From contig CAIJGA010000018.1 of assembly GCA_903820085.1 (NCBI GenBank), forward strand, positions 1 through 64,000: a stretch of DNA of 64,000 bases. Direction: 5' to 3'. The notes beneath the pieces were generated by a model that had not been told where the DNA came from, did no database searches, and saw only the letters and a program-made list of their open reading frames with translations. The first letter of the stretch is position 1. Each line of letters starts with the position of its first letter. This document shows positions 17,326 through 26,876 of this stretch, in pieces. This stretch comes from an uncultured Chlorobiaceae bacterium. GTDB taxonomy: Bacteria > Bacteroidota > Chlorobiia > Chlorobiales > Chlorobiaceae. The translations under genes were made by a program, and so were the position numbers.

Positions 17326-18318
17326 TCACAGCCACCCGTTACTCCGGTACCAGGCAATTGTTTTTGCAACCCCTTCCTCAAGAGTGGTCTCTGCCGTAAA
17401 GCCAAGATCAGTCTCAGCCTGCCCGGACGAACAGACCCAAAAATCCTGTACCAGTTCATTGGCCTTGTCACGGTTGATAAGCGGAGCTTTTTTACAGAAC
17501 GAACCCACCGAGCCAATGACCGTGCCGACAGCAAAAACAAGAGGCTTCGGCAGCAAAAGCCGGTATATCCTCTTCAACCCGAGCACCGGCTGCACGGCGG
17601 CAATCAGCTCATCCCAAGAGTATGAGCGTGGTGAGGTGATATAGTAAATGCGCCCCGCAGAACGATCCGAACGGGCCGCCATCATCATGCCGCAGACCAG
17701 ATCGTCAACATAGATCATGCTGAAACGCTGTTTGGCCGCATTACCCGCCGATACCAGCACCCCCCTGGCAAGCATCTGAAAAACCTGCAGGACATCCCGG
17801 TCACCCGGCCCGTAAACCGCAGGAGGACGGACAATGGTAACCGGCATTGTGGCCGAGTACTCCATGCAGAGGGCCTCAGCCCGTAACTTGCTCCGCCCGT
17901 ATGCGCTTACCGGTGCGGGGATGTCATGCTCACCAACCCCGTCCCTCCCTTCCGATGCAGGGCCGGCAACCGTCAGCGACGAGACCAACAGAAACCGCTT
18001 CAGCCCGGGGTTATGCTCGCTTGCTGCCGCAAGCAGATTCCGCACCGGCATCACGTTACCCGCGTCATACCCGTCCTCGTCAAGAGCTTTGGTTACCCCC
18101 GCCAGGTGCACAATGCGGTCAACACCACGCACGGCACCGGCAAGAGCATCCTTATCTTCAAAACTGCCCCGCACCACCTCCACCCCTTCCGCCAAATCCC
18201 CTCCGTTACTCTCCGGACGAAGAAATACCCGTACCCTATTGCCCTCTTCAGCAAGATGGCGCAGCAGTCGCCTGCCAATAAAACCCGTTGACCCGGTCAC
18301 CAATACTGTTTCACTCAT
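17326..18318 (-). CDS. NAD-dependent epimerase/dehydratase-family (extended SDR) protein
   Basis: A 330-residue extended short-chain dehydrogenase. The Rossmann motif GSTGFIGRRLL is near the N-terminus, IVHLAGVTKALD follows, and the catalytic pair is in SAYGRSKLRAEAL (Tyr-x3-Lys). The ATG at 18318 has AAGGGGA just upstream; ten extra codons to 18348 are less likely. It resembles 3-beta-hydroxysteroid dehydrogenase/ceramide-reductase-like SDRs. It is divergently transcribed from the serine-palmitoyltransferase-like gene, which makes a role in reducing a long-chain keto-lipid plausible but not shown. A nucleotide-sugar role is less likely because no sugar genes are nearby. Confidence 0.82.
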   Translation of the reverse strand: MSETVLVTGSTGFIGRRLLRHLAEEGNRVRVFLRPESNGGDLAEGVEVVRGSFEDKDALAGAVRGVDRIVHLAGVTKALDEDGYDAGNVMPVRNLLAAASEHNPGLKRFLLVSSLTVAGPASEGRDGVGEHDIPAPVSAYGRSKLRAEALCMEYSATMPVTIVRPPAVYGPGDRDVLQVFQMLARGVLVSAGNAAKQRFSMIYVDDLVCGMMMAARSDRSAGRIYYITSPRSYSWDELIAAVQPVLGLKRIYRLLLPKPLVFAVGTVIGSVGSFCKKAPLINRDKANELVQDFWVCSSGQAETDLGFTAETTLEEGVAKTIAWYRSNGWL

Positions 18319-18562
18319 ATATCCCCTTAACTCTACTGATTCAGCCACTCACGCCGCGCTTACCCGGATACTCTTTTCCTTAAGCAGAAAAAAACCGGAT
18401 ACGGCTATTAACAAAAAACTAAAATTTTTGATACATTTCGTTTTCTAAGCAAAATCCGCTTACCCGAAAAACCGGTCACCGAAAGAAAAACAAAAAAAGA
18501 GGACCGTAAACACAAGAAATTCCAGCTTTTTTTTGTTACTGCTGAAATAAATTTGCATTACT

Positions 18563-19765
18563 GTGGAGACAACCAAAGACCTTTTCAAAAAGTGTATTGA
18601 ATATACCATTGCTGACGAAGTCAAGGCGCAAGGCCTTTATCCCTTTTTTCATCCCATAGACGAAAACGAAGGTCCCGTCGTCTCCTTTGGCGGACGAAAA
18701 CTGGTTATGGCCGGATCGAACAACTATCTGGGCCTTACCGCCGACCCAAGGGTCAAAACAGCATCAATCAACGCCATCAACAAATATGGCACAAGCTGCA
18801 GCGGGTCACGCTACATGACCGGCACGGTAAACCTGCACATCGAGCTCGAAGAAAAGCTGGCTGACTTTTTTGAAAAAGAGCGCTGTCTGCTCTTCAGCAC
18901 CGGCTACCAGACCGGACAGGGCATCATCCCGACGCTGGTTCAGCGCGGCGAATACATTGTCTCCGACCGAGACAACCATGCAAGCCTTGTGGCTGCAACC
19001 GTCATGGCACTGGGATCAGGGGCCAACCTGGCCCGCTATAACCACAACAGCATGGAAGATCTGGAACGCGTGCTTCAGACCATCCCCGAATCGGCCGGCC
19101 GCATGATTGTTTCTGATGGCGTCTTCTCCGTATCAGGCGAAATTGTCGATCTTCCGAGCCTGGTCAAGCTGGCAAAAAAATACGGTGCCCGCATTCTTAT
19201 TGACGATGCTCATGCCGTCGGTGTCATCGGCAAAAACGGCAGGGGAACCCCCTCCGAGTTCGGTCTTGTCAAAGAGGTTGACCTCATCATGGGCACCTTC
19301 TCCAAGACTTTCGGTTCACTTGGCGGCTATGTTGTCGGTGACCGAACCGTTATTAACTATATCAAGCACAACGCACCGGCCCTTATTTTCAGCGCCTCGC
19401 CCACACCGGCAAGTGTCGCCGCCGTTCTGGCAACGCTCGACATCATCCGCACCGAACCCGATCTCATGGAGCGGCTCATCGCCAATACCGATTACGTTCG
19501 TCAGGCACTGCTCAAAGCCGGCTTTACCCTCATGCCGTCGCGCACAGCCATTGTCACCGTGCTGATCAGCGACCAGATGAAAACCCTTTACTTCTGGAAA
19601 AAGCTCTTCGATGCCGGAGTCTATGTCAACGCCTTCATCCGTCCCGGCGTCATGCCAGGTCACGAAGCGCTCCGCACCAGCTTTATGGCAACCCACCAGA
19701 AAGTCCATCTCGACAAGGTCATCACCGAGTTTTGCACCATCGGCAAGGAGCTCGGCGTTATCTGA
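18563..19765 (+). CDS. Alpha-oxoamine synthase (serine-palmitoyltransferase / AONS-like)
   Basis: A 400-residue PLP enzyme of the family that condenses an amino acid with an acyl-CoA: 8-amino-7-oxononanoate synthase, 2-amino-3-ketobutyrate ligase and serine palmitoyltransferase (SPT). The PLP Lys is K248 in [12 protein letters not shown]; the His stacking the ring is in [10 protein letters not shown] and the Asp ligand in [10 protein letters not shown]. The N-terminal stretch [10 protein letters not shown] and [13 protein letters not shown] are closer to what I recall of Bacteroidetes SPT than to BioF. Start is GTG at 18563. No bio genes flank it; a divergent SDR does. Assignment between SPT and BioF is not certain. 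Confidence 0.85.
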   Translation: METTKDLFKKCIEYTIADEVKAQGLYPFFHPIDENEGPVVSFGGRKLVMAGSNNYLGLTADPRVKTASINAINKYGTSCSGSRYMTGTVNLHIELEEKLADFFEKERCLLFSTGYQTGQGIIPTLVQRGEYIVSDRDNHASLVAATVMALGSGANLARYNHNSMEDLERVLQTIPESAGRMIVSDGVFSVSGEIVDLPSLVKLAKKYGARILIDDAHAVGVIGKNGRGTPSEFGLVKEVDLIMGTFSKTFGSLGGYVVGDRTVINYIKHNAPALIFSASPTPASVAAVLATLDIIRTEPDLMERLIANTDYVRQALLKAGFTLMPSRTAIVTVLISDQMKTLYFWKKLFDAGVYVNAFIRPGVMPGHEALRTSFMATHQKVHLDKVITEFCTIGKELGVI

Positions 19766-19794
19766 ACAGTAACCCTGAATTTAAGATCTCATTT

Positions 19795-19830
19795 ATCACC
19801 AATCCCCGGCAACCGCCGGGGATTGGTGAT
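19795..19830. repeat. Perfect 16-base inverted repeat (strong hairpin)
   Basis: ATCACCAATCCCCGGC, loop AACC, GCCGGGGATTGGTGAT: a perfect 16-base stem 29 bases after the SPT-like stop codon. Only TTTA-type short runs flank it, so it is a strong hairpin without a classic T-tract; it may end transcription or protect the mRNA 3' end. Confidence 0.7.
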
Positions 19831-20082
19831 TTACAGCGCCATTACGCCCGATTTTCAGCCCTCCTGACCCCGTTGCACTAATAGTTGCATTATTGGATTT
19901 TTTTTTAATAACTTCGATTTGATGATCAATGATATGCAGATGCGGAGATGCGTTTTTCTTTCTTCTCCATGAATGGATTGCTGAGGCTGGGTGATGATGA
20001 TGAGCTGCCAAACAAGGTATAAGAATATTTCCTGACCGTGTTTTTTTTGTCCGTATCATTACAACCAAAACCACATACCATC
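19831..20082 (+). other. Leader/promoter region of the TonB receptor gene
   Basis: No gene is seen here. Two direct copies of GTTGCA (in GTTGCACTAATAGTTGCATT, about 19871-19890) precede a T-run and could be a regulator site. I looked for a cobalamin riboswitch because the receptor precedes bacteriochlorophyll genes, and did not find its conserved B12-box sequence. Confidence 0.35.
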
Positions 20083-22560
20083 ATGAAAACAAAAAAGGTG
20101 CAAGCATCTCGCTTTGTGCGTTTTGTTGTTTCGTCATTTTGCCTCACGGCATCACTGGTACCTCTCACCTCTTACGGAGCTGATACCGGAACTGTAAGGG
20201 GCCGAATTATCGACAAGGCTGACGGAGAGGGAGTTTATGGCGCATCGGTCACTATTGCCGGTACCACCATCGGCACGGCAACTGACATGAACGGCAACTT
20301 CGTCCTCCAGAACGTCCCTGCAAAATCACAGAAACTCTCCGTATCCATCGTCGGCTATGCCCCGACCACCCAGACCGTCACGGTCGGCACCGGCCAGACC
20401 GCCAGCGTAAGCCTGCAACTCGGTCAGACCACCATCATGGCCTCAGAAGTCATTGTTGGTGCCTCGCTCTACAAGCAGGATAGGCTTGATGTTCCGGTGA
20501 CTGTTAACGTGGTCTCGCAGGAAAGAATCAAGCAAGAGTCCAACCCGACACTCGACAAAGTAATTGAAGATGTTCCCGGTGTGGTCGTCACACGCGCAGG
20601 CGGACAGACAACATCAAACATTCAGGTTCGCGGTTCAAACACCTATCAGGGCGGCGCTATCGGCACCCGTGTCAGCGCATTTTACGACGGGTTCCCCATC
20701 AATGCTCCTGAGTCAGGCGAAGTGGCCTGGTCATCGGTCAACATGAATGCAGCCGACAAGGTTGAAATCCTGAAAGGTGCTGCAGCTACCCTCTACGGTT
20801 CAGGTGCCATGGGCGGCGTGGTGAACGTTTTCGGTCACTTGCCAGACAAACTTGAGGTAAAGGCCGGTATGAGCGGCGGTTTCTACGACGATCCTCCTTC
20901 CAGCGACCAGAGTCATTTTTTTGCTGACGGGCACACTCCATGGTTCTGGAACACCTACGTTGGTTTGGGCAACAAGAGCGGCAAGCTGAGCTACAGCCTG
21001 CTCTATACACATAGCAATGACGATGGCTACCGTCAGAACGCCCAGACCAAACTGGACGACGTGAAACTGAAGGTACGCTATGATATCGATGCAAAACAGT
21101 ACCTGCAGCTCAGCACGTTCTACAATGAAACATCGGGTGGTTATGCTTATGAATGGTTTTCACCTGAAAGGGCTTATGACATCGCTAGCATTAATAATGT
21201 AGATGATCGCATCAACCGCAAGAATGCGCTGGTTGGCCTGAACTATGTAAACCTCCTGAGCGACAAGCTCAGCCTTGACACCCGCATTTTCTACACCCAT
21301 AACGGCACCAAGTACGAATACAACACGACGTCTTCTCCACAGGGAAGCTATGCTTATATGGGTTTTCCTGATTCTGCCAACCCTTTTTTCCATCCAGTTG
21401 GAGACTTCAATGAGACCTATTCTGATCGACTGGGCGCGGGGACAAAACTTGACTGGCGTGTCAGCGAAAGCCATCGCTTAGTTTTCGGTCTTGAAGGCAG
21501 CACCATTGATTTAAAGACAACACAGTTGGCCGCAGGATTGCCACCAGCACCATCAGGGGATAAAGCGTTAAATAGTATTAACGAAAAAAGTTGGGCAGCG
21601 TTTCTTCAGGATGAGTGGAAGATCACCGACAAACTGACTTCTTTACTCTCACTGCGCTATGATTGGAGCGGGATTGATGCAAAAACAGTAACATTTACCG
21701 ATTATACACTCCCTGTATATGCGGGGATGGGACCATTCGGTCCGCTTTACAGCTATCCAACAACGCAAACGACTAATATCGAAAACCCGTCAGTTGATGC
21801 TTTCAGCCCGCGTTTTGCACTCAACTACAAGGCGATGGATGACATGAGCTTTCGTGCTTCGTGGGGAATGAGCTTCCGTGCACCGACACTCTACGAGCGA
21901 TTCATACGTAGTGCAGGGCCCTACACAGGAGATCCAAATCCTGCACTTGACAAAGAGACTATGACCGCCTATGAAGTCGGCATGTTCAAGCAGTTCGGCG
22001 ACAAAGTATCTTTTGATGTAGCCGGCTTCCTGAACGACTATAATGACCTCATCGAGTCTGTGATAGACTCAAATAACATTTTCGAATACAGGAACATCAC
22101 AAAAGCACGCATCTGGGGTATTGAAACTAGTCTGAATTACAGACCGACAAGTGAATGGGCTTTCAATGCAGCATACACCTACATGAACGCAAAAAACCGT
22201 TCATATGTCGCTGATCCGTTATCCCTTAACTATAAGAACCCTGATCCTACTTGGCTTGCCTACCGTCCAGAGCACACAGCAACGGCTGGGGTAACATTTA
22301 AACCCGTCAGCCAGCTTGCGCTCAACCTGAACGGCCGCTATATGAGCCAGTACAAGGCGATCAGTAACCACACGAACAAAGCGGGCTTGAACTACCCCGG
22401 CGACTTCATCGTGCTTAACGCTGGCGTCAAATACCAAGCAGCCGACACGGTCTCTTTGAGCTTGCTCTGCCGCAACATCGGCAACGTGCAGTATGAAGAG
22501 GCTGAGTGGTTCCGTGCAGCAGGACGCAGTTATGTTATGGGAATTGATTGCACCTTCTAA
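20083..22560 (+). CDS. TonB-dependent outer-membrane receptor
   Basis: An 825-residue outer-membrane transporter that takes up a scarce ligand using TonB energy. A signal peptide (cleavage likely after SYGA) is followed by a carboxypeptidase-regulatory-like beta domain (about residues 35-115, TVRGRIIDKADGEGVYGASV), then the plug (PTLDKVIEDVPGVVV, VQVRGS-type segment here IQVRGSNTYQGG, and ILKGAAATLYGSGAMGG) and a 22-strand barrel with a C-terminal aromatic end (IDCTF). Start at 20083 was taken because it gives a proper signal peptide. Ligand is unknown; siderophore or cobalamin are the obvious candidates. The next gene is bchS, but a terminator lies between. Confidence 0.92.
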   Translation: MKTKKVQASRFVRFVVSSFCLTASLVPLTSYGADTGTVRGRIIDKADGEGVYGASVTIAGTTIGTATDMNGNFVLQNVPAKSQKLSVSIVGYAPTTQTVTVGTGQTASVSLQLGQTTIMASEVIVGASLYKQDRLDVPVTVNVVSQERIKQESNPTLDKVIEDVPGVVVTRAGGQTTSNIQVRGSNTYQGGAIGTRVSAFYDGFPINAPESGEVAWSSVNMNAADKVEILKGAAATLYGSGAMGGVVNVFGHLPDKLEVKAGMSGGFYDDPPSSDQSHFFADGHTPWFWNTYVGLGNKSGKLSYSLLYTHSNDDGYRQNAQTKLDDVKLKVRYDIDAKQYLQLSTFYNETSGGYAYEWFSPERAYDIASINNVDDRINRKNALVGLNYVNLLSDKLSLDTRIFYTHNGTKYEYNTTSSPQGSYAYMGFPDSANPFFHPVGDFNETYSDRLGAGTKLDWRVSESHRLVFGLEGSTIDLKTTQLAAGLPPAPSGDKALNSINEKSWAAFLQDEWKITDKLTSLLSLRYDWSGIDAKTVTFTDYTLPVYAGMGPFGPLYSYPTTQTTNIENPSVDAFSPRFALNYKAMDDMSFRASWGMSFRAPTLYERFIRSAGPYTGDPNPALDKETMTAYEVGMFKQFGDKVSFDVAGFLNDYNDLIESVIDSNNIFEYRNITKARIWGIETSLNYRPTSEWAFNAAYTYMNAKNRSYVADPLSLNYKNPDPTWLAYRPEHTATAGVTFKPVSQLALNLNGRYMSQYKAISNHTNKAGLNYPGDFIVLNAGVKYQAADTVSLSLLCRNIGNVQYEEAEWFRAAGRSYVMGIDCTF

Positions 22561-22593
22561 AAGAGAAGCCATTCAGCTGTAACTCGTTAAACC

Positions 22594-22632
22594 AGAGCCA
22601 GCCCCGTTCTCGAGGGGCTGGCTCTTTTTTTA
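22594..22632 (+). terminator. Intrinsic terminator after the TonB receptor gene
   Basis: A 12-base perfect stem (AGAGCCAGCCCC with GGGGCTGGCTCT), 8-base loop and a T-run of seven. It isolates the receptor from bchS. Confidence 0.93.
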
Positions 22633-22714
22633 ATCGTTAGTTTACATCAGGGGATTTTATTACATTTTGCAATCCTGTTAAAACCACCAGAAACGCACAT
22701 CTTTTTGTAATTCT

Positions 22715-25700
22715 ATGCACGATAAAATCAGAATTGCCGCTATTGTCGGGATGGAGCAATGCAACCAGCGGGTATGGCGCGAGGTAACATCCAAGATCGC
22801 CGCGCACGCTGAATTGACCCAATGGACCGATCAGGATCTTGAGCATCAGAACCCTGAGGCAGCCGAAGCAATCCGCAATGCCGACTGTATTTTTACAACC
22901 CTGATCCAGTTCAAGGTTCAGGCTGACTGGCTGCAGGAGCAGGTTGACCAGTCGAAGGCAAAGGTTGTTTTTGCCTATGAGTCGATGCCTGAGGTGATGC
23001 AGATGACCAAAATAGGCAGTTATGTGGTTTCGGGGGACGGTAACGGAATGCCCGATATTGTCAAGAAAGTTGCAAAAATGCTGGTGAAGGGGCGCGACGA
23101 GGATGCGCTTTACGGCTACATGAAGCTGCTGAAAATCATGCGCACCATGCTGCCCTTGATTCCCAAAAAAGCAAAGGATTTCAAGAACTGGATGCAGGTC
23201 TACACCTACTGGATGAATCCGACCACGGATAACCTGGCTTCGATGTTCAACTATATTATTGCCGAATACTTCGAGGTTGAGGTGAAGGTTGAAAAGGTAC
23301 AGGAGGTCCCAACCATGGGCTTCTACCATCCGGACGCTCCGGAGTACCAGAAAGATCTGCACCATTACGAAAAATGGCTGCACAAGCGCGACAAGAGCTC
23401 TGCAAAAAAACGCAACATCGGGATGCTCTTCTTCCGCAAGCACCTGCTGCAGGAAAAGGAGTATATCGACAATGCCATCCGTGCCATTGAGGCCAAGGGG
23501 CTCAATCCCCTGCCGGTCTTTGTGATGGGCGTTGAAGGGCACGTGGCTGCCAGAGAGTGGTTTACGCACAACAACATCGACATGCTCATCAACATGATGG
23601 GCTTCGGCTTTGTGGGCGGCCCTGCGGGCGCTACCACACCGGGCGCCTCATCGGCCGCGCGCGACGAGATTCTGGGCAAGATCAATGCCCCCTACGTTGT
23701 CTCCCAGCCGCTCTTTATCCAGGATTTCGCTTCATGGAAGTCACAGGGTGTGATACCGCTCCAGTCGGCCATGACCTATTCGCTGCCTGAAATGGATGGC
23801 GCCGTCTGCCCGGTTGTGCTTGGGGCCATCAAGGATGGACGCCTGCAGACCGTGCCGGATCGCCTGGAAAGGCTTGCCGGATTTGCCAAAAAGTTTTCCG
23901 ACCTGCGCCAGCTTCCCAACAGGGACAAAAAGGTTGCTCTCGTTGTCTACGACTATCCTCCGGGCATGGGCAAAAAGGCAAGTGCCGCTTTGCTCGATGT
24001 ACCGAAAAGTATCTACAATATCCTCCAGTCGCTTCGTGCTGAAGGGTACAACATAGGCGAGCTGCCTGAATCACCGGAGGCGCTGCTCGACATGCTCGAC
24101 AAGGCAACCGATTACGAAATACAGGCGCATGAGCAGGGCTGCTTTTCCATTGACCGCGAGATGTACAACACGCTCACCAGCGGGCGGGAACGCGAGCGCA
24201 TTGAAGGCCGCTGGAGCGGATTCCCTGGCGATATTGCCCCAATCAAGCCCGACAGGCTCTTTATCGGCGGCATAACGCTCGGCAATATTTTTATCGGCGT
24301 TCAGCCCCGCCTTGGCATACAGGGTGACCCGATGCGCCTGCTCTTCGACAAGGAGAACACGCCGCACCATCAGTATATCTCCTTCTACCGCTGGATCAGC
24401 CGCGTCTTCGGGGCAAACGCTCTGGTGCACGTCGGCATGCACGGTACGGCGGAGTGGATGCCCGGCCTGCAGCTTGGTGTCACCGGCGACTGCTGGTCGG
24501 ATGCGCTGCTCGGCGAGGTACCCCATTTCTATATCTACCCGATCAATAACCCGAGCGAGGCCAATATTGCCAAGCGCCGCGGCCACGCCACCATGATTTC
24601 GCACAACATCCCGCCGCTGGCACGGGCCGGCCTCTACAAGGAGCTTCCGGCCTTCAAGGAGATGCTGAACGACTATCGTGAACGCGGTCTTGAAAAGATG
24701 GTCGATGTTGAGACCGAAGAGGTTATCATCACCAAGGCACAGCAGCTCAACCTGACTGATGATTGCCCCCGTGTTGAGGGCGAGAGCTTCCCTGACTATA
24801 TCAGCCGCCTCTACACCTACATGATGGAGCTTGAGGGGCGCCTGATTTCAAATTCGCTGCACGTCTTTGGCGAAACGCCGAAGCTTGAAACCCAGGTCAC
24901 CACCATTACCGAGTACCTGAAGGTTCGCGGCAATGAAAAATCGCTGCCGTCAATCATCATGCAGGCAATCGGCGAGGATAGAACCTATGGCGATTATGCA
25001 TCGCTGGCCACCCGCGCCCGCAAGGGAGAGCAACTGGCGCTGAAGGCTCGTGAAACGGTGGACGAACATACCAGAGCCTTTATCGAGAAGAGTATTTTTG
25101 GTCAGACCAATCCGGCAACGGTGTTCAGCAACATGACCGGCGGCGGCAAGGCGACGCAGGAGATGGGTGAAGCTATCAACACGGCACTTAAGGACGGTCT
25201 TGCCCTGAAGCAGGCACTCGAAGACAACCGCAATGAGATGAAGGGATTCCTTCGCGCCCTTTGCGGCGAGTACATTCCTTCGGGCTCCGGCGGTGACCTG
25301 GTGCGTGACGGTGCGGGCATTCTGCCAACCGGACGCAACATCCATGCCATTGACCCCTGGCGCATTCCTTCTGAACTGGCCTTCAAGCGCGGCAAGCAGA
25401 TTGCCGACAGCATCCTGAGCCGTCACGTTGAGGAGAACAACGGCGAGTACCCTGAAACCATTGCCCAGGTGCTCTGGGGACTTGATACCATCAAAAGCAA
25501 GGGCGAAGCCGTGGCCGTCATTATCCACCTCATGGGCGCCGAACCGGCCTATGATGCACAGGGTAAAATCAGCCACTACCGCCTTGTGCCGCTAGAAAAG
25601 CTCGGCCGGCCAAGAATCGATGTGCTTATCCAGATCAGCTCGATCTTCCGCGACACCTTTGGCGTGCTGGTCGATCATCTCGACAAGCTGGTCAAGGAGG

Positions 25701-26518
25701 CTGCAAAAGCCATTGAGCCGCATGAGATGAACCATATCAAAAAGCATGTTGACGCCGCATTGAAAGAGGGCAAGGATTTTGAGAGCGCCACGTCGCGTCT
25801 CTTTACCCAGGCGCCCGGAGCTTACGGCTCGCAGGTTGAGGAACTTGTGGAGGACTCTGCATGGGAGTCGGAAGAGGATCTCGACAACATGTTTATCAAG
25901 CGTACCGGTTTTGCCTATGGCGGCAACCGTTACGGCGACCAGCAGACCGATATCCTGAAAGGACTGCTCAGCACCGTTGACCGCGTCGTCCAGCAGGTTG
26001 ACTCGGCTGAGTTCGGCATTACCGATATCGACCGTTACTTCTCCTCATCGGGAGCGCTCCAGCTTTCAGCCCGCCGCCGCAATCCGAAGGGTGACAAGGT
26101 GAAACTGAACTATGTCGAAACCTTTACGGCCGATGTCAAGATCGACGATGCCGACAAGGCGCTGAAGGTTGAGTTCCGCAGCAAGCTGCTTAACCCGAAA
26201 TGGTTTGAGACCATGCTCGACCAGGGACACAGCGGTGCGGCAGAAATCAGCAACCGCTTTACCTACATGCTTGGCTGGGATGCTGTCACCAAAGGTGTTG
26301 ACGACTGGGTTTACAAGGAAGCGGCCGAAACCTACGCGATGGATCCGAAAATGCGCGAACGGCTCTTGAAGGTGAACCCGAAAGCCTTCAAGAATATTGT
26401 CGGCCGTATGCTCGAAGCAAGCGGACGCGGCATGTGGAAAGCCGACCCCGACATGATCGAAAAGCTGCAGGAGATCTACTCCGACCTCGAAGACCGCCTT
26501 GAAGGGATCGAGGTATAG
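22715..26518 (+). CDS. bchS: Magnesium chelatase large subunit, BchS type (H-subunit paralogue)
   Basis: A 1267-residue CobN/BchH-family protein that binds protoporphyrin IX for Mg insertion together with BchI and BchD. Family marks include FYRWISRVFGANALVHVGMHGTAEWMPG (split here: HVGMHGTAEWMPG), INNPSEANIAKRRGHATMISH, PTGRNIHAIDPWRIPS and GRPRIDVLIQISSIFRD. Green sulfur bacteria carry several H-subunits (BchH, BchS, BchT) with differing in vitro activity and possible feedback roles. I call this one BchS because it precedes, and is separated from, the copy that is directly linked to bchM-bchE; residue-level proof is lacking. It has its own terminator. Confidence 0.88.
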   Translation: MHDKIRIAAIVGMEQCNQRVWREVTSKIAAHAELTQWTDQDLEHQNPEAAEAIRNADCIFTTLIQFKVQADWLQEQVDQSKAKVVFAYESMPEVMQMTKIGSYVVSGDGNGMPDIVKKVAKMLVKGRDEDALYGYMKLLKIMRTMLPLIPKKAKDFKNWMQVYTYWMNPTTDNLASMFNYIIAEYFEVEVKVEKVQEVPTMGFYHPDAPEYQKDLHHYEKWLHKRDKSSAKKRNIGMLFFRKHLLQEKEYIDNAIRAIEAKGLNPLPVFVMGVEGHVAAREWFTHNNIDMLINMMGFGFVGGPAGATTPGASSAARDEILGKINAPYVVSQPLFIQDFASWKSQGVIPLQSAMTYSLPEMDGAVCPVVLGAIKDGRLQTVPDRLERLAGFAKKFSDLRQLPNRDKKVALVVYDYPPGMGKKASAALLDVPKSIYNILQSLRAEGYNIGELPESPEALLDMLDKATDYEIQAHEQGCFSIDREMYNTLTSGRERERIEGRWSGFPGDIAPIKPDRLFIGGITLGNIFIGVQPRLGIQGDPMRLLFDKENTPHHQYISFYRWISRVFGANALVHVGMHGTAEWMPGLQLGVTGDCWSDALLGEVPHFYIYPINNPSEANIAKRRGHATMISHNIPPLARAGLYKELPAFKEMLNDYRERGLEKMVDVETEEVIITKAQQLNLTDDCPRVEGESFPDYISRLYTYMMELEGRLISNSLHVFGETPKLETQVTTITEYLKVRGNEKSLPSIIMQAIGEDRTYGDYASLATRARKGEQLALKARETVDEHTRAFIEKSIFGQTNPATVFSNMTGGGKATQEMGEAINTALKDGLALKQALEDNRNEMKGFLRALCGEYIPSGSGGDLVRDGAGILPTGRNIHAIDPWRIPSELAFKRGKQIADSILSRHVEENNGEYPETIAQVLWGLDTIKSKGEAVAVIIHLMGAEPAYDAQGKISHYRLVPLEKLGRPRIDVLIQISSIFRDTFGVLVDHLDKLVKEAAKAIEPHEMNHIKKHVDAALKEGKDFESATSRLFTQAPGAYGSQVEELVEDSAWESEEDLDNMFIKRTGFAYGGNRYGDQQTDILKGLLSTVDRVVQQVDSAEFGITDIDRYFSSSGALQLSARRRNPKGDKVKLNYVETFTADVKIDDADKALKVEFRSKLLNPKWFETMLDQGHSGAAEISNRFTYMLGWDAVTKGVDDWVYKEAAETYAMDPKMRERLLKVNPKAFKNIVGRMLEASGRGMWKADPDMIEKLQEIYSDLEDRLEGIEV

Positions 26519-26551
26519 AAGATCACGGCATAAAAACGGTTACAGGCAAAA

Positions 26552-26578
26552 AGGCACGGCTCACCCCGTGCTTTTTTG
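26552..26578 (+). terminator. Intrinsic terminator of bchS
   Basis: A six-base GC stem (GCACGG with CCGTGC) with a short loop and six T residues, 34 bases after the bchS stop. Confidence 0.85.
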
Positions 26579-26876
26579 TTTCAACCCCTCAGGGGCAGCA
26601 TATCGATAGGTTTCAGATAAAGAAAATGTGAACTCTAAAGTGAGCAATCAAATATACCTGTTTCATTATTGCTGATCTGTTTGATATATTTGCTAAAATG
26701 TAAATCTTATGAGCCCGGGAAAATACAACTTGATACGCAGTATATGCCGCTCTCTTGAGGTGTTGCTCTTCTTTGTGATTTCTGTCGTTGGTTTTAACCT
26801 TTTTGCAAAAACAACATCATTCAACTCCAAAGCGAAGGCAAAGTCTCTCGCTGGAGCCCCCTCTCCCCCTGAGCTT
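26579..26876. other. Non-coding part of the bchS-bchH gap
   Basis: About 300 bases without a convincing gene. An open plus-strand frame at 26709-27122 starts with a hydrophobic segment but becomes rich in Ser, Pro, His and Asn, which looks like a shadow. No tRNA or riboswitch was recognised. Confidence 0.4.

Noticed and set aside
19831-20082. Possible cobalamin riboswitch before the TonB receptor
   Set aside because: The conserved B12-box sequence and the long folded core were not found.
22637-23569. 310-codon minus-strand frame inside bchS
   Set aside because: It is the reverse complement of a strongly conserved chelatase sequence; a shadow.
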